Part shown: positions 24,602 to 34,422 of the stretch, piece by piece
Numbering within the stretch: position 1 is the stretch's first letter
Layout: each line of letters starts with the position of its first letter
Assembly: GCA_964452355.1 (NCBI GenBank)
Contig: CAYVKV010000001.1
Span: forward strand, 62,001 to 126,000
Direction: 5' to 3'
Source of the DNA: UBA1450 sp964452355
GTDB lineage: Bacteria > Patescibacteriota > Microgenomatia > UBA1406 > GWC2-37-13
DNA length: 64,000 nucleotides
Position numbers and translations under genes: made by a program
The notes under the pieces: generated by a model
What the model was told of the DNA's origin: nothing
The model's input: the letters and a program-made list of their open reading frames with translations, nothing else
Database searches by the model: none

Positions 24602-25927
24602 ATGTTGCAGTCTTTTTGGGATGAATTTCTGGTTTCAATTAAGGATAAGAAGAAGAAAAATCCTATTTACTATTCTATTCTTCGAGATGCTCGTCCAATT
24701 GAAATAAAAGAAGATCTCGTAGTCCTCTCTTGTTCAAGTCTCGGCGCACAAAAGTATTTAGAAAAAAAACGTCAAGATATTGAAAGTCTTCTTACTTTTT
24801 ACCTCCATAAAAAAACAGCTATTGAACTCATTATTGAAACGGGAAAGCAAAAAGAAGAGAGTCCTCTTTTGAGTTTTGAGCCGTCAAAAGAAGATGTATT
24901 TCGAAAAGCCGGGCTTCGAGCAAACTATACTTTTGAAAGCTTTGCCGTTTCTTCAACCAATCAAATAGCTTTCGCGGCTGCTCAGTCCGTAGGAAAGACT
25001 CCCGGATCCTCTTACAACCCCTTATTTCTGTACGGAGGGGTGGGGTTTGGAAAAACACACCTTGCACAAGCAATTGCGCACATCGTTCTTGAGGACGACT
25101 CTAAAAGTGGTGTTTTGTTCTGTTCTGGAGAGGCTTTTATGAACGAGCTTATTGAGTCGATACGCGAAAAGACAACTCCCCGTTTTCGTAAGAAATTCCG
25201 CACACTGAAACTTATTATTGTTGACGACATCCAGTTTATTGCCGGTAAACAAACTGTACAAGAGGAGTTCTTTCACACATTTAATAGTATTGTCTCAGCG
25301 GGTGGACAAGTAGTTTTGACGTCTGATCGACCACCACACGAGATTCGAAAGCTTGAAGATCGCTTGCGCTCACGTTTCTCTGGCGGCTTAATTGTTGACA
25401 TCCAACAGCCAGACTTTGAATTACGAACCGCTATTTTACTCATTAAGGCGCGTGAAAAGGACATCGAAATAGATATAGAGGTTGCAAAAATAATTGCCGA
25501 GGCTGTGGTCGATACGCGCTCGCTTGAGGGTACTCTTCTCTCACTTTATGCAAGAAGCTCTGCGGGGAGTCAATCTATTAGCCTTGATCTTGTTGAAGAT
25601 TTTTTCAAAGACAAGAGTACCGAAAAGAAACGCAAGCTTTCGCCACAAGATATCATCAAAATTGTTTGTTCATTTTATGAAGTGTCACAGTCTCAGGTGA
25701 AGGGCGCATCTCGAAAAAGCACCATTGTACTTGCACGACAGGTTTCAATGTTTCTTCTTCGAACCGAACTCGGACTCAATCTCGAAGAGGTTGCTTTTCT
25801 TGTGAAGCGTAAGGACCACACGACGGTTTTACATGCAATGAATAAGATTAGGAGCCTCAATATGAAAGATGTCGGGTTTCGAGAAGAACTTGCCTCGATA
25901 ACTGCAGCACTTTCTCCATCGACATAG
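24602..25927 (+). CDS. dnaA: chromosomal replication initiator DnaA
   Basis: A 441-residue AAA+ initiator. The short N-terminal domain (1-80) is followed by Walker A GGVGFGKTH (145-153), Walker B LIIVDDIQF (about 204-212) and the C-terminal helix-turn-helix with the DnaA signature RKDHTTVLHAMNKI (about 403-416). It binds DnaA boxes, melts the origin and loads the helicase. Boxes lie 28-46 bases before its own start, so it probably regulates itself. Near normal length. dnaN follows after 116 bases. Confidence 0.97.
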   Translation: MLQSFWDEFLVSIKDKKKKNPIYYSILRDARPIEIKEDLVVLSCSSLGAQKYLEKKRQDIESLLTFYLHKKTAIELIIETGKQKEESPLLSFEPSKEDVFRKAGLRANYTFESFAVSSTNQIAFAAAQSVGKTPGSSYNPLFLYGGVGFGKTHLAQAIAHIVLEDDSKSGVLFCSGEAFMNELIESIREKTTPRFRKKFRTLKLIIVDDIQFIAGKQTVQEEFFHTFNSIVSAGGQVVLTSDRPPHEIRKLEDRLRSRFSGGLIVDIQQPDFELRTAILLIKAREKDIEIDIEVAKIIAEAVVDTRSLEGTLLSLYARSSAGSQSISLDLVEDFFKDKSTEKKRKLSPQDIIKIVCSFYEVSQSQVKGASRKSTIVLARQVSMFLLRTELGLNLEEVAFLVKRKDHTTVLHAMNKIRSLNMKDVGFREELASITAALSPST

Positions 25928-26043
25928 TTTCCACGCGATATGAACAATGGTTTATTGCCGTTTCTTTTTGTCTTGAAAATCCATCTATGATTTTATACAC
26001 TTGTCCACAGACTCTAATACTACTATTTTATATATAACTATCC
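25928..26043 (+). promoter_or_regulatory. dnaA-dnaN spacer with a DnaA box
   Basis: 116 bases. TTGTCCACA at 26001-26009 is a DnaA box one mismatch from TTATCCACA. AT-rich sequence with TATATATAAC precedes the dnaN ATG and could be its -10 region. It may contribute to the origin or to dnaN control. Confidence 0.55.
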
Positions 26044-27141
26044 ATGAAGCTTACAATAGATAAAGCCATTTTCTTTGAAAGTATACAAACTGCACATAAG
26101 TTTTCTTCGGATAAAATAAACACACCCACGGTGCTACAAGGAATATATATCCTTCTGGATAAAACACACATGCATCTCTATGCGACCGATCTCAACGCCT
26201 TTTGCCATATTGTACTTCCGGTGATAACGACAAAAAAGGCCGACTTTTTCATTGAGCCACGAAAGCTTACCGAGTTTTTACAAGCATTACCCGCAGGAGA
26301 GATAGAGATGGAGATACAAGAAGCCGGAATACAGATTGTTCAAGGGAAAACAAAAGGAAACTTTCAACTCATTGACACAAAAGATTTTCCCTATCCGCCA
26401 GAACTCAAGGAGAAAGAGCAGCTGATAAAAACAGAGTTTTTAACTGAAAAGCTTTCTCGACTCTTGTTTACCGCATCGACAGACGAAGCGCGACCAGTGC
26501 TTACGGGAATAAACTTTGTCGCAGCTGATGGTGAACTCACCCTCGTTGCAACGGACGGGTTTAGATTATCTGTCATTAAAGAAAAGGGGGTCGGAGCATT
26601 CTCTTCAATGATTGTTCCATCGGGATTTTTACGAGAAGTACTGAGAGAATCCAAAGATCACAAGGAAGTCGGGTTCACCTTTTCGGAGAAAGAGCAAATC
26701 GTGCGCTTCACCATAGGTCAGAAAGAACTTTATTCGCGGCTCATAGACGGCGAGTTCCCCCCCTATGAACGCGTCATTCCTGATGAAAAGAGAACAACGG
26801 TAACGCTCAATAAAGACGAACTGCTCCGAAACACCAAGATTATCTCAATCTTTGCTCGTGATTACTCCAGTGTTATTATGTATGATTTTTCAGAAAAAGG
26901 CCTACTTCTTGCTCCTAAAAAAGAGGCAAATGCTGAAAACACAACAATGCAAGATATTGAGATAGTGGGAGAACCCGTGCGTGTCGCATTTAACTTCAGA
27001 TATATGTTGGACTTTCTTAATAACGTCTCATCTGAAGAGATTGTAATTGAACTTCTCCGTTCTGATACTCCGACGCTATTTAAGATCAAGGGAGATGATT
27101 CTTTTTTCCATATCATTATGCCAGTTCGCATCCAGGAATAG
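26044..27141 (+). CDS. dnaN: DNA polymerase III beta subunit (sliding clamp)
   Basis: A 365-residue clamp of three similar domains. It starts MKLTIDKAIFFESIQTAHKF and contains DEARPVLTGINFVAADGELTLVATDGFRLSV at the start of domain 2, and ends with the conserved IIMPVRI peptide (normally PMR(L/I)). The dimeric ring tethers polymerase and other factors to DNA. Length is normal. It follows dnaA in the standard order. Confidence 0.97.
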   Translation: MKLTIDKAIFFESIQTAHKFSSDKINTPTVLQGIYILLDKTHMHLYATDLNAFCHIVLPVITTKKADFFIEPRKLTEFLQALPAGEIEMEIQEAGIQIVQGKTKGNFQLIDTKDFPYPPELKEKEQLIKTEFLTEKLSRLLFTASTDEARPVLTGINFVAADGELTLVATDGFRLSVIKEKGVGAFSSMIVPSGFLREVLRESKDHKEVGFTFSEKEQIVRFTIGQKELYSRLIDGEFPPYERVIPDEKRTTVTLNKDELLRNTKIISIFARDYSSVIMYDFSEKGLLLAPKKEANAENTTMQDIEIVGEPVRVAFNFRYMLDFLNNVSSEEIVIELLRSDTPTLFKIKGDDSFFHIIMPVRIQE

Positions 27142-27163
27142 TTAGATGTATAATAAACAGAGA

Positions 27164-28171
27164 ATGAAGCAGGACAATATTACGATCAATATAACAACTC
27201 GTGCAATAGCGCTTTTTACCCTTATTCCCCTATCTCTTTATTTCTTTTGGTTTATTAGAGATATTCTTTTTTCACTTTTAATCGCATTCATTATTATGAG
27301 CGCGCTTCGACCGGGAGTTATTTACTTAGTGGGTAAAAAAACTCCACGAGGTCTTGCCGTTGCGCTCGTGTATCTTCTTTTTATTCTCTTTTTTCTTTCA
27401 ATCATTTCGATAATCGTTCCCCCTATTATTATTGAAACTTCAAACCTCTTACGAAGTTTACCGTTTATTTTCCAACAAGTTTTTCCCCATACCGAGAATG
27501 TTGTTGATGTGGCTGATCTAACGCGATATATACCAAATGTTACAAATAATATTTTTGGTTTCATTTCTTCAGTATTTTCAAATACTCTTTTTGTTGTCAC
27601 GACAATGTTTTTTGCCCTGTATTTTTTACTTGAGGAGAACCTTGTCGACAAGTTTCTCCATCATTTTTTTGGGAAAAAAACTGCGGATAAACTTTCAGAA
27701 ACACTTACTTTAGCAGAGCAACGCATGTCTTCCTGGTTTTGGGGAGAGATAGCCCTAATGACAATTGTGGGCGTTTTTACCTACGTGGGATTGGTCCTTC
27801 TAGGAGTGCGGTATGCATTACCCCTTGCCGTGCTTGCAGGACTCTTAGAGGTGGTGCCAAATCTTGGACCGGTGATCTCTGCAATACCTGCGATCATTAT
27901 AGGATTTAGCCAAAGTTACTTTACGGGATTCTCAACAATGGCGCTGTATGTGATCATTCAACAACTTGAAAATGGTCTGATAGTTCCGGTAATTATGAAA
28001 AGGGCTGTCGGACTAAACCCAATTCTCACATTAATTGCTCTCCTCCTTGGTGGGCGCATCGGAGGAATTTTGGGTGTACTTCTTGCCATACCTATACTTC
28101 TATTTATTGAAACAATCATACGGGAATATTTTTCTCCACAAAAGCACATACAAAATACCCATACTGCGTGA
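27164..28171 (+). CDS. AI-2E family transporter (PerM-like)
   Basis: A 335-residue polytopic membrane protein with about seven helices. The family hallmarks are LLVLGVRYALPLAVLAGLLEVVPNLGPVISAIPA (here near residues 208-242), then VPVIMKRAVGLNPILTLIALLLGGRIGGILGVLLAIPI. Members export small molecules or act as Na+/H+ antiporters; the name reflects one AI-2 exporter and the substrate here is unknown. An ATG at 27146 overlaps a TATAAT (27149-27154). The ATG at 27164 is 9 bases after that box, which argues for an independent leaderless promoter. Confidence 0.82.
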   Translation: MKQDNITINITTRAIALFTLIPLSLYFFWFIRDILFSLLIAFIIMSALRPGVIYLVGKKTPRGLAVALVYLLFILFFLSIISIIVPPIIIETSNLLRSLPFIFQQVFPHTENVVDVADLTRYIPNVTNNIFGFISSVFSNTLFVVTTMFFALYFLLEENLVDKFLHHFFGKKTADKLSETLTLAEQRMSSWFWGEIALMTIVGVFTYVGLVLLGVRYALPLAVLAGLLEVVPNLGPVISAIPAIIIGFSQSYFTGFSTMALYVIIQQLENGLIVPVIMKRAVGLNPILTLIALLLGGRIGGILGVLLAIPILLFIETIIREYFSPQKHIQNTHTA

Positions 28172-28234
28172 AATAAGCGGAAAATATGCGGAAATTTAAT
28201 CCCTGATTTGTCAAAATGATATAATATTTTTGAT

Positions 28235-28744
28235 ATGAAAATAGGAATAATCTCAGATACACACGACCAAATAAACGCTATTAAAAAAGCAGTAATTTTA
28301 TTAAATGAAGCAAAAACAGAACTTGTTTTTCATTGTGGCGATTGGGTTTCTCCATTTAGTCTTTTTTACTACAAAGATTTAAATTGTCCCATGAAGGGGC
28401 TTTTTGGCAATAATGATGGTGATAAATTTCGACATATTGAACGGGCAAAGATATACGGCATAAACACATCTTATGAGGATAGGTTTATTTCCACAAAAAT
28501 TGATGGAAGAAAAATTGCCATATTTCATGGAGATTATGAAGAGATCGTCGACGCATTGTTGAAATCACAAATGTATGATGCCGTGTTTCATGGACACAAT
28601 CACAGAAAAGAAATAAAAACCGTTGGAAAAACCCTCTCAGTAAACCCCGGAACATTTATGGACGAAACCACACCGGATGTAAGAGGTGCAAGCTTTGCTA
28701 TTTACGAGACCAAGACAAATAGCGCAGACTTAATAAGTCTATAA
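28235..28744 (+). CDS. YfcE/MJ0936-type metallophosphoesterase
   Basis: A 169-residue calcineurin-like phosphodiesterase with the complete metal-binding set: ISDTHD (5-10), HCGDW, FGNND, FHGD and HGHNH. Members hydrolyse phosphodiesters, often in vitro on bis-pNPP; the natural substrate is unknown. TATAAT (28220-28225) ends 9 bases before the ATG (leaderless). The next gene starts 6 bases after its stop, so a methyltransferase is cotranscribed. Confidence 0.88.
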   Translation: MKIGIISDTHDQINAIKKAVILLNEAKTELVFHCGDWVSPFSLFYYKDLNCPMKGLFGNNDGDKFRHIERAKIYGINTSYEDRFISTKIDGRKIAIFHGDYEEIVDALLKSQMYDAVFHGHNHRKEIKTVGKTLSVNPGTFMDETTPDVRGASFAIYETKTNSADLISL

Positions 28745-28750
28745 ATATTT

Positions 28751-29413
28751 ATGAAAGTAAAAGGATTTGCGAGCACCATTAATTGGTACAAAAATAACGC
28801 AGGAGCCTACACAAATGGATATTACAAATACAACAAAGAAAAAGACATTGGCGAGGTGTATGAGTATGCCAAACTTCTTCCAAAAGGATCTAAGGTGCTT
28901 GATGCAGGATGTGCTGCGGGTAGAGACAGTAAACACCTGGTAGAAGAAGGGCTCAGTGTAATTGGAATAGACTTGGTAGGAGAGTTTATTGAGATGGCGC
29001 GAAAATACGAGCCAAGAGCCACATTTATTGAAGGTAGTTTTTTAAATCTTCCATTTCCAAAAAACACCTTTGGCGGGGTCTGGGCGAACGCCTCTCTTCT
29101 CCACTTCGAGACGGTTGAAGAAGTTCAAAGATCACTTGCTCAATTCTATGATGTGATGAAAATGGGTGGAATTCTACATGTGAAAGTTAAGGCACAAAAA
29201 GGGTTGGAAAAATTTCAAATCATCAATGACAAGCTTTCAAAACATGATAGATTTTTTCAACTCTTTACCCACGAGGAAATTTCAAATCTCATCACAAAAG
29301 CAGGGTTTAAAATTATCAAACTAGAACAATATGATGAAGCGGCGAAGTTTGGTAAGGTCGGCAGAAAAGGGCTTGAATGGATCTGGTGTTTGGCAAAAAA
29401 ATCATCTCTCTAA
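28751..29413 (+). CDS. class I SAM-dependent methyltransferase
   Basis: A 220-residue methyltransferase. Motif I is VLDAGCAAGRDSKHL (about 47-61), motif II VIGIDLVGEFIEMAR, and motif IV/post GSFLNLPFPKNTFGGVWANASLLHF. No substrate-specific feature is seen. It overlaps the 3' end of the convergent pgi gene by 12 bases. Confidence 0.82.
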   Translation: MKVKGFASTINWYKNNAGAYTNGYYKYNKEKDIGEVYEYAKLLPKGSKVLDAGCAAGRDSKHLVEEGLSVIGIDLVGEFIEMARKYEPRATFIEGSFLNLPFPKNTFGGVWANASLLHFETVEEVQRSLAQFYDVMKMGGILHVKVKAQKGLEKFQIINDKLSKHDRFFQLFTHEEISNLITKAGFKIIKLEQYDEAAKFGKVGRKGLEWIWCLAKKSSL

Positions 29414-30682
29414 AATTCTTTTTGTCTCTGTTTTATACAGCTCAACGTGTGGCTGATCGAATGCATTCACCCCAAAGAGATGTCCTAAATACATCATTTC
29501 AATCATTTTAAATTGCATAAACGAACCAATCTCTTCCTCCCCCACCCCCTCAAATACAAGCTCCATGTATGGTAAGTTTTGTTTTTCATATGCAATTTTT
29601 GTACCCGAAACAATTGCCTGCATAATACTTGAGATTGTTTTGCCCTTAATTGTCGGAACTATTCCAAAAGTAAGTTGTGATGGCACCGTTACCCCACTAC
29701 TACCATGTTGGTCGTAAATAAACGTAGTAATTTTATCCTTTGGTCCACCCAGGTAAAGCTGTCCTACAGAATGCAGATCAGTTGATCCAATAGAAACGGT
29801 TGGAGTGATTCCCTTTCCATCTTTTCCAATACTCTCCCCCATGAGTTGTCGATACCACTTCCCTAAAGACTCAAGTTGAGGAAGGAAAATGAAATTGTCA
29901 TTTATTATTTTTCCACGAAGTGAATTTTGAAATAATAAAACGGCAGAAATAGCTGCGGGACTTGAGGCAAAGGATGAATTAACGCATAATTCCCGCATTT
30001 TAACCGCACCAACTCTTAGTTTTTGTGTGTTGATCCCCACTAATGCCAAGGGGAAAAGTCCTACAGAGGAGAGGACGGAGTAGCGCCCTCCAACAGTTTC
30101 AGGAATGGTGAGTACATCAATATTCAATTCCAATGCTTTTGTATGCATTTTTGAACCACTATTTGTGGTGATAACAAATCGGTCAGACACATCTCCAAAT
30201 GTATCCGAAAGGGTGGAGTAGAGAACCTCTATATTTGCCATTGTCTCTGTCGTACCCCCAGATTTACTTATCACATTGACGGTGATCTGCTCTTTATTTG
30301 AAAGTCCTGCAATGAGTTTATTTACTTTGATTAAAACATCGGGGTCCTGTGTATCTAGGAAAATCATTTTTGGAAAACGCTCACCTTCCAAAAGATCATA
30401 ATAGCCAAAAAGCGCATCGTAGACAGCCTTTGTTCCAAGATTCGATCCGCCAATGCCCACAACAAAAATATATTTCAAATCCGCAGTTTTTTGCACATTT
30501 GTAAGAGCAACAACCTCATTTAATATATTTTCATCAGAGGGTAGATTGAGGGAACTTTCTACAGAATCATACCCACCGTTATTTACAACCTCACATAAAT
30601 GTGAGTTGTACTGCTCGAGTTTTGACAACGACTGAGCAAGCTCAGAGTCAGAAAGGACACCATTTTTATAGAAAAATTTCAT
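29402..30682 (-). CDS. pgi: glucose-6-phosphate isomerase
   Basis: A 426-residue SIS-domain sugar isomerase interconverting glucose-6-P and fructose-6-P. Visible are VGIGGSNLGTKAVYDAL (substrate phosphate loop), SKSGGTTETMAN, the PGI signature VGGRYSVLSSVGLFPLAL, DLHSVGQLYLGG, and a C-terminal FGVNAFDQPHVELYK with the catalytic Lys. It is shorter than the E. coli enzyme (549) but matches the compact bacterial type. It begins upstream of a ManA-like gene's end, so sugar-phosphate genes cluster here. Confidence 0.92.
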   Translation of the reverse strand: MKFFYKNGVLSDSELAQSLSKLEQYNSHLCEVVNNGGYDSVESSLNLPSDENILNEVVALTNVQKTADLKYIFVVGIGGSNLGTKAVYDALFGYYDLLEGERFPKMIFLDTQDPDVLIKVNKLIAGLSNKEQITVNVISKSGGTTETMANIEVLYSTLSDTFGDVSDRFVITTNSGSKMHTKALELNIDVLTIPETVGGRYSVLSSVGLFPLALVGINTQKLRVGAVKMRELCVNSSFASSPAAISAVLLFQNSLRGKIINDNFIFLPQLESLGKWYRQLMGESIGKDGKGITPTVSIGSTDLHSVGQLYLGGPKDKITTFIYDQHGSSGVTVPSQLTFGIVPTIKGKTISSIMQAIVSGTKIAYEKQNLPYMELVFEGVGEEEIGSFMQFKMIEMMYLGHLFGVNAFDQPHVELYKTETKRILER

Positions 30683-30717
30683 ATTAATTAATAAATTAAA
30701 TAATTAATGTTTGTTAC

Positions 30718-31788
30718 TTAAGTATTTACAGAATATGTTTTTAGAACAATTGAATTTTCCTCAATTGGCTCAATTGCATATTTTTCAAGTGAGGATGGAA
30801 TAAAGCACGAATGACCTTTTCCAACTATTAAGGCAATATCTCCATCCTGAACAGAAACTCTCCCGTCTCGTACATATAAATGATGATATTTCTCCTCAGT
30901 CTGAACGATTGTTTTCTCTTCAGACTCGATAATATCAACAGTATAAAAGACCGTTGATAATAAATTATTACTATTTCGAAAGCGTTTGAGGAATGAAATG
31001 TTATTATGAGTGGGATCAGGGTCTAAATAATCAAAATAATCATCTATTGCAAGCTTTCGGACAGAGCCATCGTCTTTTATTTTTCCCTGATCAAATGATC
31101 GTATGGTAGCCTCATCGTCGCTTGCTTCGATCTGTACTTCAAATACAATATTTCCCAGAGGAGCATTATCCATATCTTCTTCCCACGAATGGTGGATCGC
31201 ACCCATTGATAAGTCAATCAAGTCATGTTTTTTTACCGTGTATTTATTGACAAACTGCCAAGGGTTTTTTTTATGGATAAACTCACTTGCTTTCAGACGA
31301 GCAAGCTCAAGTGACAGCTCCCCATTTATTATTCGATGAGATACATCATGCATAAATGTATCAATCTCATTACAAACATTTTTATATTGATTCGTATCTA
31401 CGCCAGGAGCCAAGCCGAGAGTTATAGATCCATTCTCTAGAAAATACCAAGATTCGGGCTTTGATTTCCATTTTGTTCCTTTTATATTTGGATTAATATG
31501 AAGCTGGAACGAATTTCCAAAGGCTTGATTGAGTTTGATGAGTAAATGTATCGGCTCAAGTTTTGAGATTGAAATTGATTCTTGGTTGTCCTGACTATCT
31601 ATAAGTGACTGGAGATCATCACTATTTTTAACATTTATTGCAAGACGCGAAGTGCTTGATAGTTCATGGCTTTGTCCAATTTTTCCGAATGCCTGTAATT
31701 TGTTCCAACCCTTTAACTTTAGAAGATAGTCTCCGCCCCACGTAGGTTGTGCAATGAGCTGGGGGATGATGAGATATGGACGACTCAT
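30718..31788 (-). CDS. manA: class I mannose-6-phosphate isomerase-like protein (ManA)
   Basis: A 356-residue cupin enzyme. The N-terminal PTWGGDYLL and metal-ligand segments FQLHINPN and PESWYFLENG, the central GAIHHSW and FEVQIEASDDEATIRSFD, and a C-terminal cupin half all follow the ManA class I pattern. It converts mannose-6-P and fructose-6-P, feeding nucleotide sugars for surface glycans. A TACAAT box directly abuts its ATG, so the promoter or start may differ from the leaderless pattern. It sits 35 bases upstream of pgi on the same strand. Confidence 0.8.
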   Translation of the reverse strand: MSRPYLIIPQLIAQPTWGGDYLLKLKGWNKLQAFGKIGQSHELSSTSRLAINVKNSDDLQSLIDSQDNQESISISKLEPIHLLIKLNQAFGNSFQLHINPNIKGTKWKSKPESWYFLENGSITLGLAPGVDTNQYKNVCNEIDTFMHDVSHRIINGELSLELARLKASEFIHKKNPWQFVNKYTVKKHDLIDLSMGAIHHSWEEDMDNAPLGNIVFEVQIEASDDEATIRSFDQGKIKDDGSVRKLAIDDYFDYLDPDPTHNNISFLKRFRNSNNLLSTVFYTVDIIESEEKTIVQTEEKYHHLYVRDGRVSVQDGDIALIVGKGHSCFIPSSLEKYAIEPIEENSIVLKTYSVNT

Positions 31789-31895
31789 ATTGTATTTTAG
31801 AGTAACGCATACATCATAAATGATTGACTTAGTTCTTGCAAGAGTTCTGGAATTGGTTGTGTTGATGATAATTTCTTACTATAATCAATATATTC

Positions 31896-33626
31896 ATGGC
31901 CAAATCAAATAGTCAACCTAATAAAGGCGAAATATCAACCCTCATTGTTATGGGTGTTTTGGTTGTTGCGGGCGCAGCAATTCTCATGACAACTTCATTA
32001 AACAAAGAGCAAAAAACAACTGCATCTCATGCGCAAACTCCATCCTGTCCATATGATTCGGGGCAATCTATCCAACTTGGCGGGACCGAAACAGATGCGA
32101 ACAATGCAGAAAACAGATCTCCCATATCTCAAAATAGGGGGCTGTATGACAGTTTGGCAAATACTGCTGGATTTGCTCAAATATCAGACGAAGGAGTATT
32201 AACACTCACAAAATCAGATACTGGCGCAGTTGATGGAGGGGTGAAAGATATGATGGGTAGCATGTTTGGATACAAGCCTAAACGACTGATCGCAGCATAT
32301 GATCCTCCTGATGGAGGAACATATGTTTTGGAAGTTCCTGTAGATCCAGCAAATAAAGATGTAAAAATGCCAAATACTGGGTACGATATTGGTGGAGGAT
32401 ATGAAGCTATGGTTGTATTTGCGGCAGCAGATAGAATAACTCTCCATATTGGAAGGCATGAATATTTTACCGGCACAAAAACATGCGCAAATGGGAAAAC
32501 ATGTAGTGGTGGATATTGGATTTATGTAAAAAATATTTGTGTCGACCAACAAATACAAAATGCATACAATCAAGTTAAAGGGACCCAAGAAGCAGCTGGG
32601 GCAGATTTAAATCCCATACAACTTCCCATGATTCGCCCCGGTCAAACTCTTGGGAAAGCCAATGCCAATAGTGTTTTAGTGGGAGTTCGAGATAATGGCC
32701 CATATATTTCTATTTATAAATCAGACTATTGGGGTGGAGTACCAGAAAAAGATCTTAATCCAGGTCAGGGAGTAAATCCAACAAATACTGCTGCGCCAAC
32801 CAATACACCAGTAACCCCATCTCCAACGCCACGATGTCAACAAACAAACTATGTCCATTGTCCAAACACCGGCGTTTGTGTACCAGCCCTTGCAGAATGC
32901 GAAGGAGTTCCCACAAATACACCAATTCCAACTTCCAATCCACCCTCCACACCAACTTCTAATCCAAATACTCAAAGCTCGCCTACGCCAAATCAAACCA
33001 CAACATGTATGGACATAGAGCAGGTCACCATTGACATAAATACTACAACCAACAAAGCAAAAGCAATAAAAATAAAAAGAAAAACAGCGGGAAATATTTC
33101 CGGCGGAGTGCAGGTTGGCTATAATAACACACATATAGCCGGGCCAAGCAATTTACCCGACACATCGGGAGATGTTAATGAAAAAGGATTTGAAACTCAA
33201 GCCCAAGACGCGCATTTTTTTGGAGAATATACCTTGAATTATGGAGATTCAGTAAATCTTAAGGTTGATACATTTCCATTTCAAGCAAATGAAAATTATG
33301 CGGGAATTAGTCTTTGCCGAACAATTAATTATACTTGCACACGATTGAGACAAGATGGATATGCTACCTGTGAAAGGGGTAGCTCGCAAACTTCCACATC
33401 TGGCAATGGTCAATCAACTTATCAGACAACTACAATTCCTATACCCACACAAAATTTGATATATATACCATTTTTGAGCATGGGGGGTGACTCTACCCCA
33501 ACCCCCATTCCGACAGTAGTTTTTAGCGTAACGACCGACGTTACAACACAAACATTTTGTTCCGAAGAAGTCCTTGCGTTTATGGCTAGCCTTGGAATTA
33601 CCAAACCTGTTATTTGTATTAAGTAA
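31896..33626 (+). CDS. exported surface protein with PTNTP linkers, 576 residues
   Basis: An N-terminal anchor helix (about residues 14-32) is followed by an outer domain of about 250 residues. That domain contains ITLHIGRHEYF, GGYWIYVKNICVD, LPMIRPGQTLGKANANSVLVGVRDNGPYISIY: beta-rich, with a His and Cys residues, faintly like M23-type domains. Linkers of PTNTP/PTP repeats (about 290-375) surround a small Cys module (CPNTGVCVPALAEC). A second beta domain and another Pro-rich tail with two Cys follow. TATAAT (31880-31885) ends 10 bases before the ATG. Two more small exported or membrane genes follow closely. Confidence 0.6.
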   Translation: MAKSNSQPNKGEISTLIVMGVLVVAGAAILMTTSLNKEQKTTASHAQTPSCPYDSGQSIQLGGTETDANNAENRSPISQNRGLYDSLANTAGFAQISDEGVLTLTKSDTGAVDGGVKDMMGSMFGYKPKRLIAAYDPPDGGTYVLEVPVDPANKDVKMPNTGYDIGGGYEAMVVFAAADRITLHIGRHEYFTGTKTCANGKTCSGGYWIYVKNICVDQQIQNAYNQVKGTQEAAGADLNPIQLPMIRPGQTLGKANANSVLVGVRDNGPYISIYKSDYWGGVPEKDLNPGQGVNPTNTAAPTNTPVTPSPTPRCQQTNYVHCPNTGVCVPALAECEGVPTNTPIPTSNPPSTPTSNPNTQSSPTPNQTTTCMDIEQVTIDINTTTNKAKAIKIKRKTAGNISGGVQVGYNNTHIAGPSNLPDTSGDVNEKGFETQAQDAHFFGEYTLNYGDSVNLKVDTFPFQANENYAGISLCRTINYTCTRLRQDGYATCERGSSQTSTSGNGQSTYQTTTIPIPTQNLIYIPFLSMGGDSTPTPIPTVVFSVTTDVTTQTFCSEEVLAFMASLGITKPVICIK

Positions 33627-33640
33627 ACATATTCATATAT

Positions 33641-34048
33641 ATGCATAAAAAAAAGAAAACTAAGCTATACATTTTGATATTTGTCTCCATCTTATTTTCA
33701 TTCAGTATTATGCGGTCTCTAAGCCCACGACTTTTTGTGGCAAATACACCAACATTGAACCCTGAGTTTGTTGCTACTCTTCAAAAATCTCCGGTTGCAG
33801 TATTTGCATATCTTGGGAATATCAAAGAAGATGCGACACTTAAAGATCATTTAGAAACCGCAAAAATTCCTCGAGCCATACCTCCAGAAGGATTGGAATA
33901 TGAGGCCATTGCCAGAGGAGTTCATGCCTCAGAGATAACAGAAAATGATAAAAAATATATCAAAATTGAGAAAGGAACGAAGCTCGAGGTTCATACTGTT
34001 GTCCTATCAGATGGGAATACGGTAAAAGTATATGTTCCAGTTGAATAG
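33641..34048 (+). CDS. hypothetical exported protein
   Basis: A 135-residue protein. The N-terminal helix (about residues 7-30) acts as signal or anchor. The rest is a charged domain with KGTKLEVHTVVLSDGNTVKVYVPVE at the end, suggesting a small beta fold. No family recognised. It starts 14 bases after the stop of the 576-residue surface protein, which implies cotranscription. Confidence 0.5.
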   Translation: MHKKKKTKLYILIFVSILFSFSIMRSLSPRLFVANTPTLNPEFVATLQKSPVAVFAYLGNIKEDATLKDHLETAKIPRAIPPEGLEYEAIARGVHASEITENDKKYIKIEKGTKLEVHTVVLSDGNTVKVYVPVE

Positions 34049-34095
34049 TAAAACGATTGTAGGATACAATAAATTTAGTTACCTAAAAATAATCT

Positions 34096-34392
34096 ATGTA
34101 CTTTGGACCATTTTTCTTTGACACAAAGGAAATTTTTCTCATAATCGCCAGTTTGCTTTTAGGGTTTGCTCTTTTATTTGGGTGGGAAATATGGTGGTTT
34201 GATAAGCAAGTTCTTCTTACGATGGTTATTCTCATGCTCTTTACAAAGGGGTTGCTTCCCGCAATACACAATGAAGCATTTTTTATTCTTGCTCTTATTA
34301 CGATATTTCTAACGCTCTACATTCCCATCTTTCAAGTGGTGATATTTTTCTTTCTTACCTTTCTTCTTTTCCGCCTTTTGCGCGTCATATAG
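34096..34392 (+). CDS. small polytopic membrane protein
   Basis: A 98-residue, almost wholly hydrophobic protein with three to four helices (for example IFLIIASLLLGFALLFGWEIWWF and ALITIFLTLYIPIFQVVIFFFLTFLLF). Family unknown. A TACAAT box lies about 25 bases upstream of the ATG. It precedes the UbiA-type gene and may belong to the same lipid-linked sugar pathway, but this rests on position only. Confidence 0.5.
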   Translation: MYFGPFFFDTKEIFLIIASLLLGFALLFGWEIWWFDKQVLLTMVILMLFTKGLLPAIHNEAFFILALITIFLTLYIPIFQVVIFFFLTFLLFRLLRVI

Positions 34393-34422
34393 ACCATAAA
34401 AATGGTGTATAATCTAAATTAA

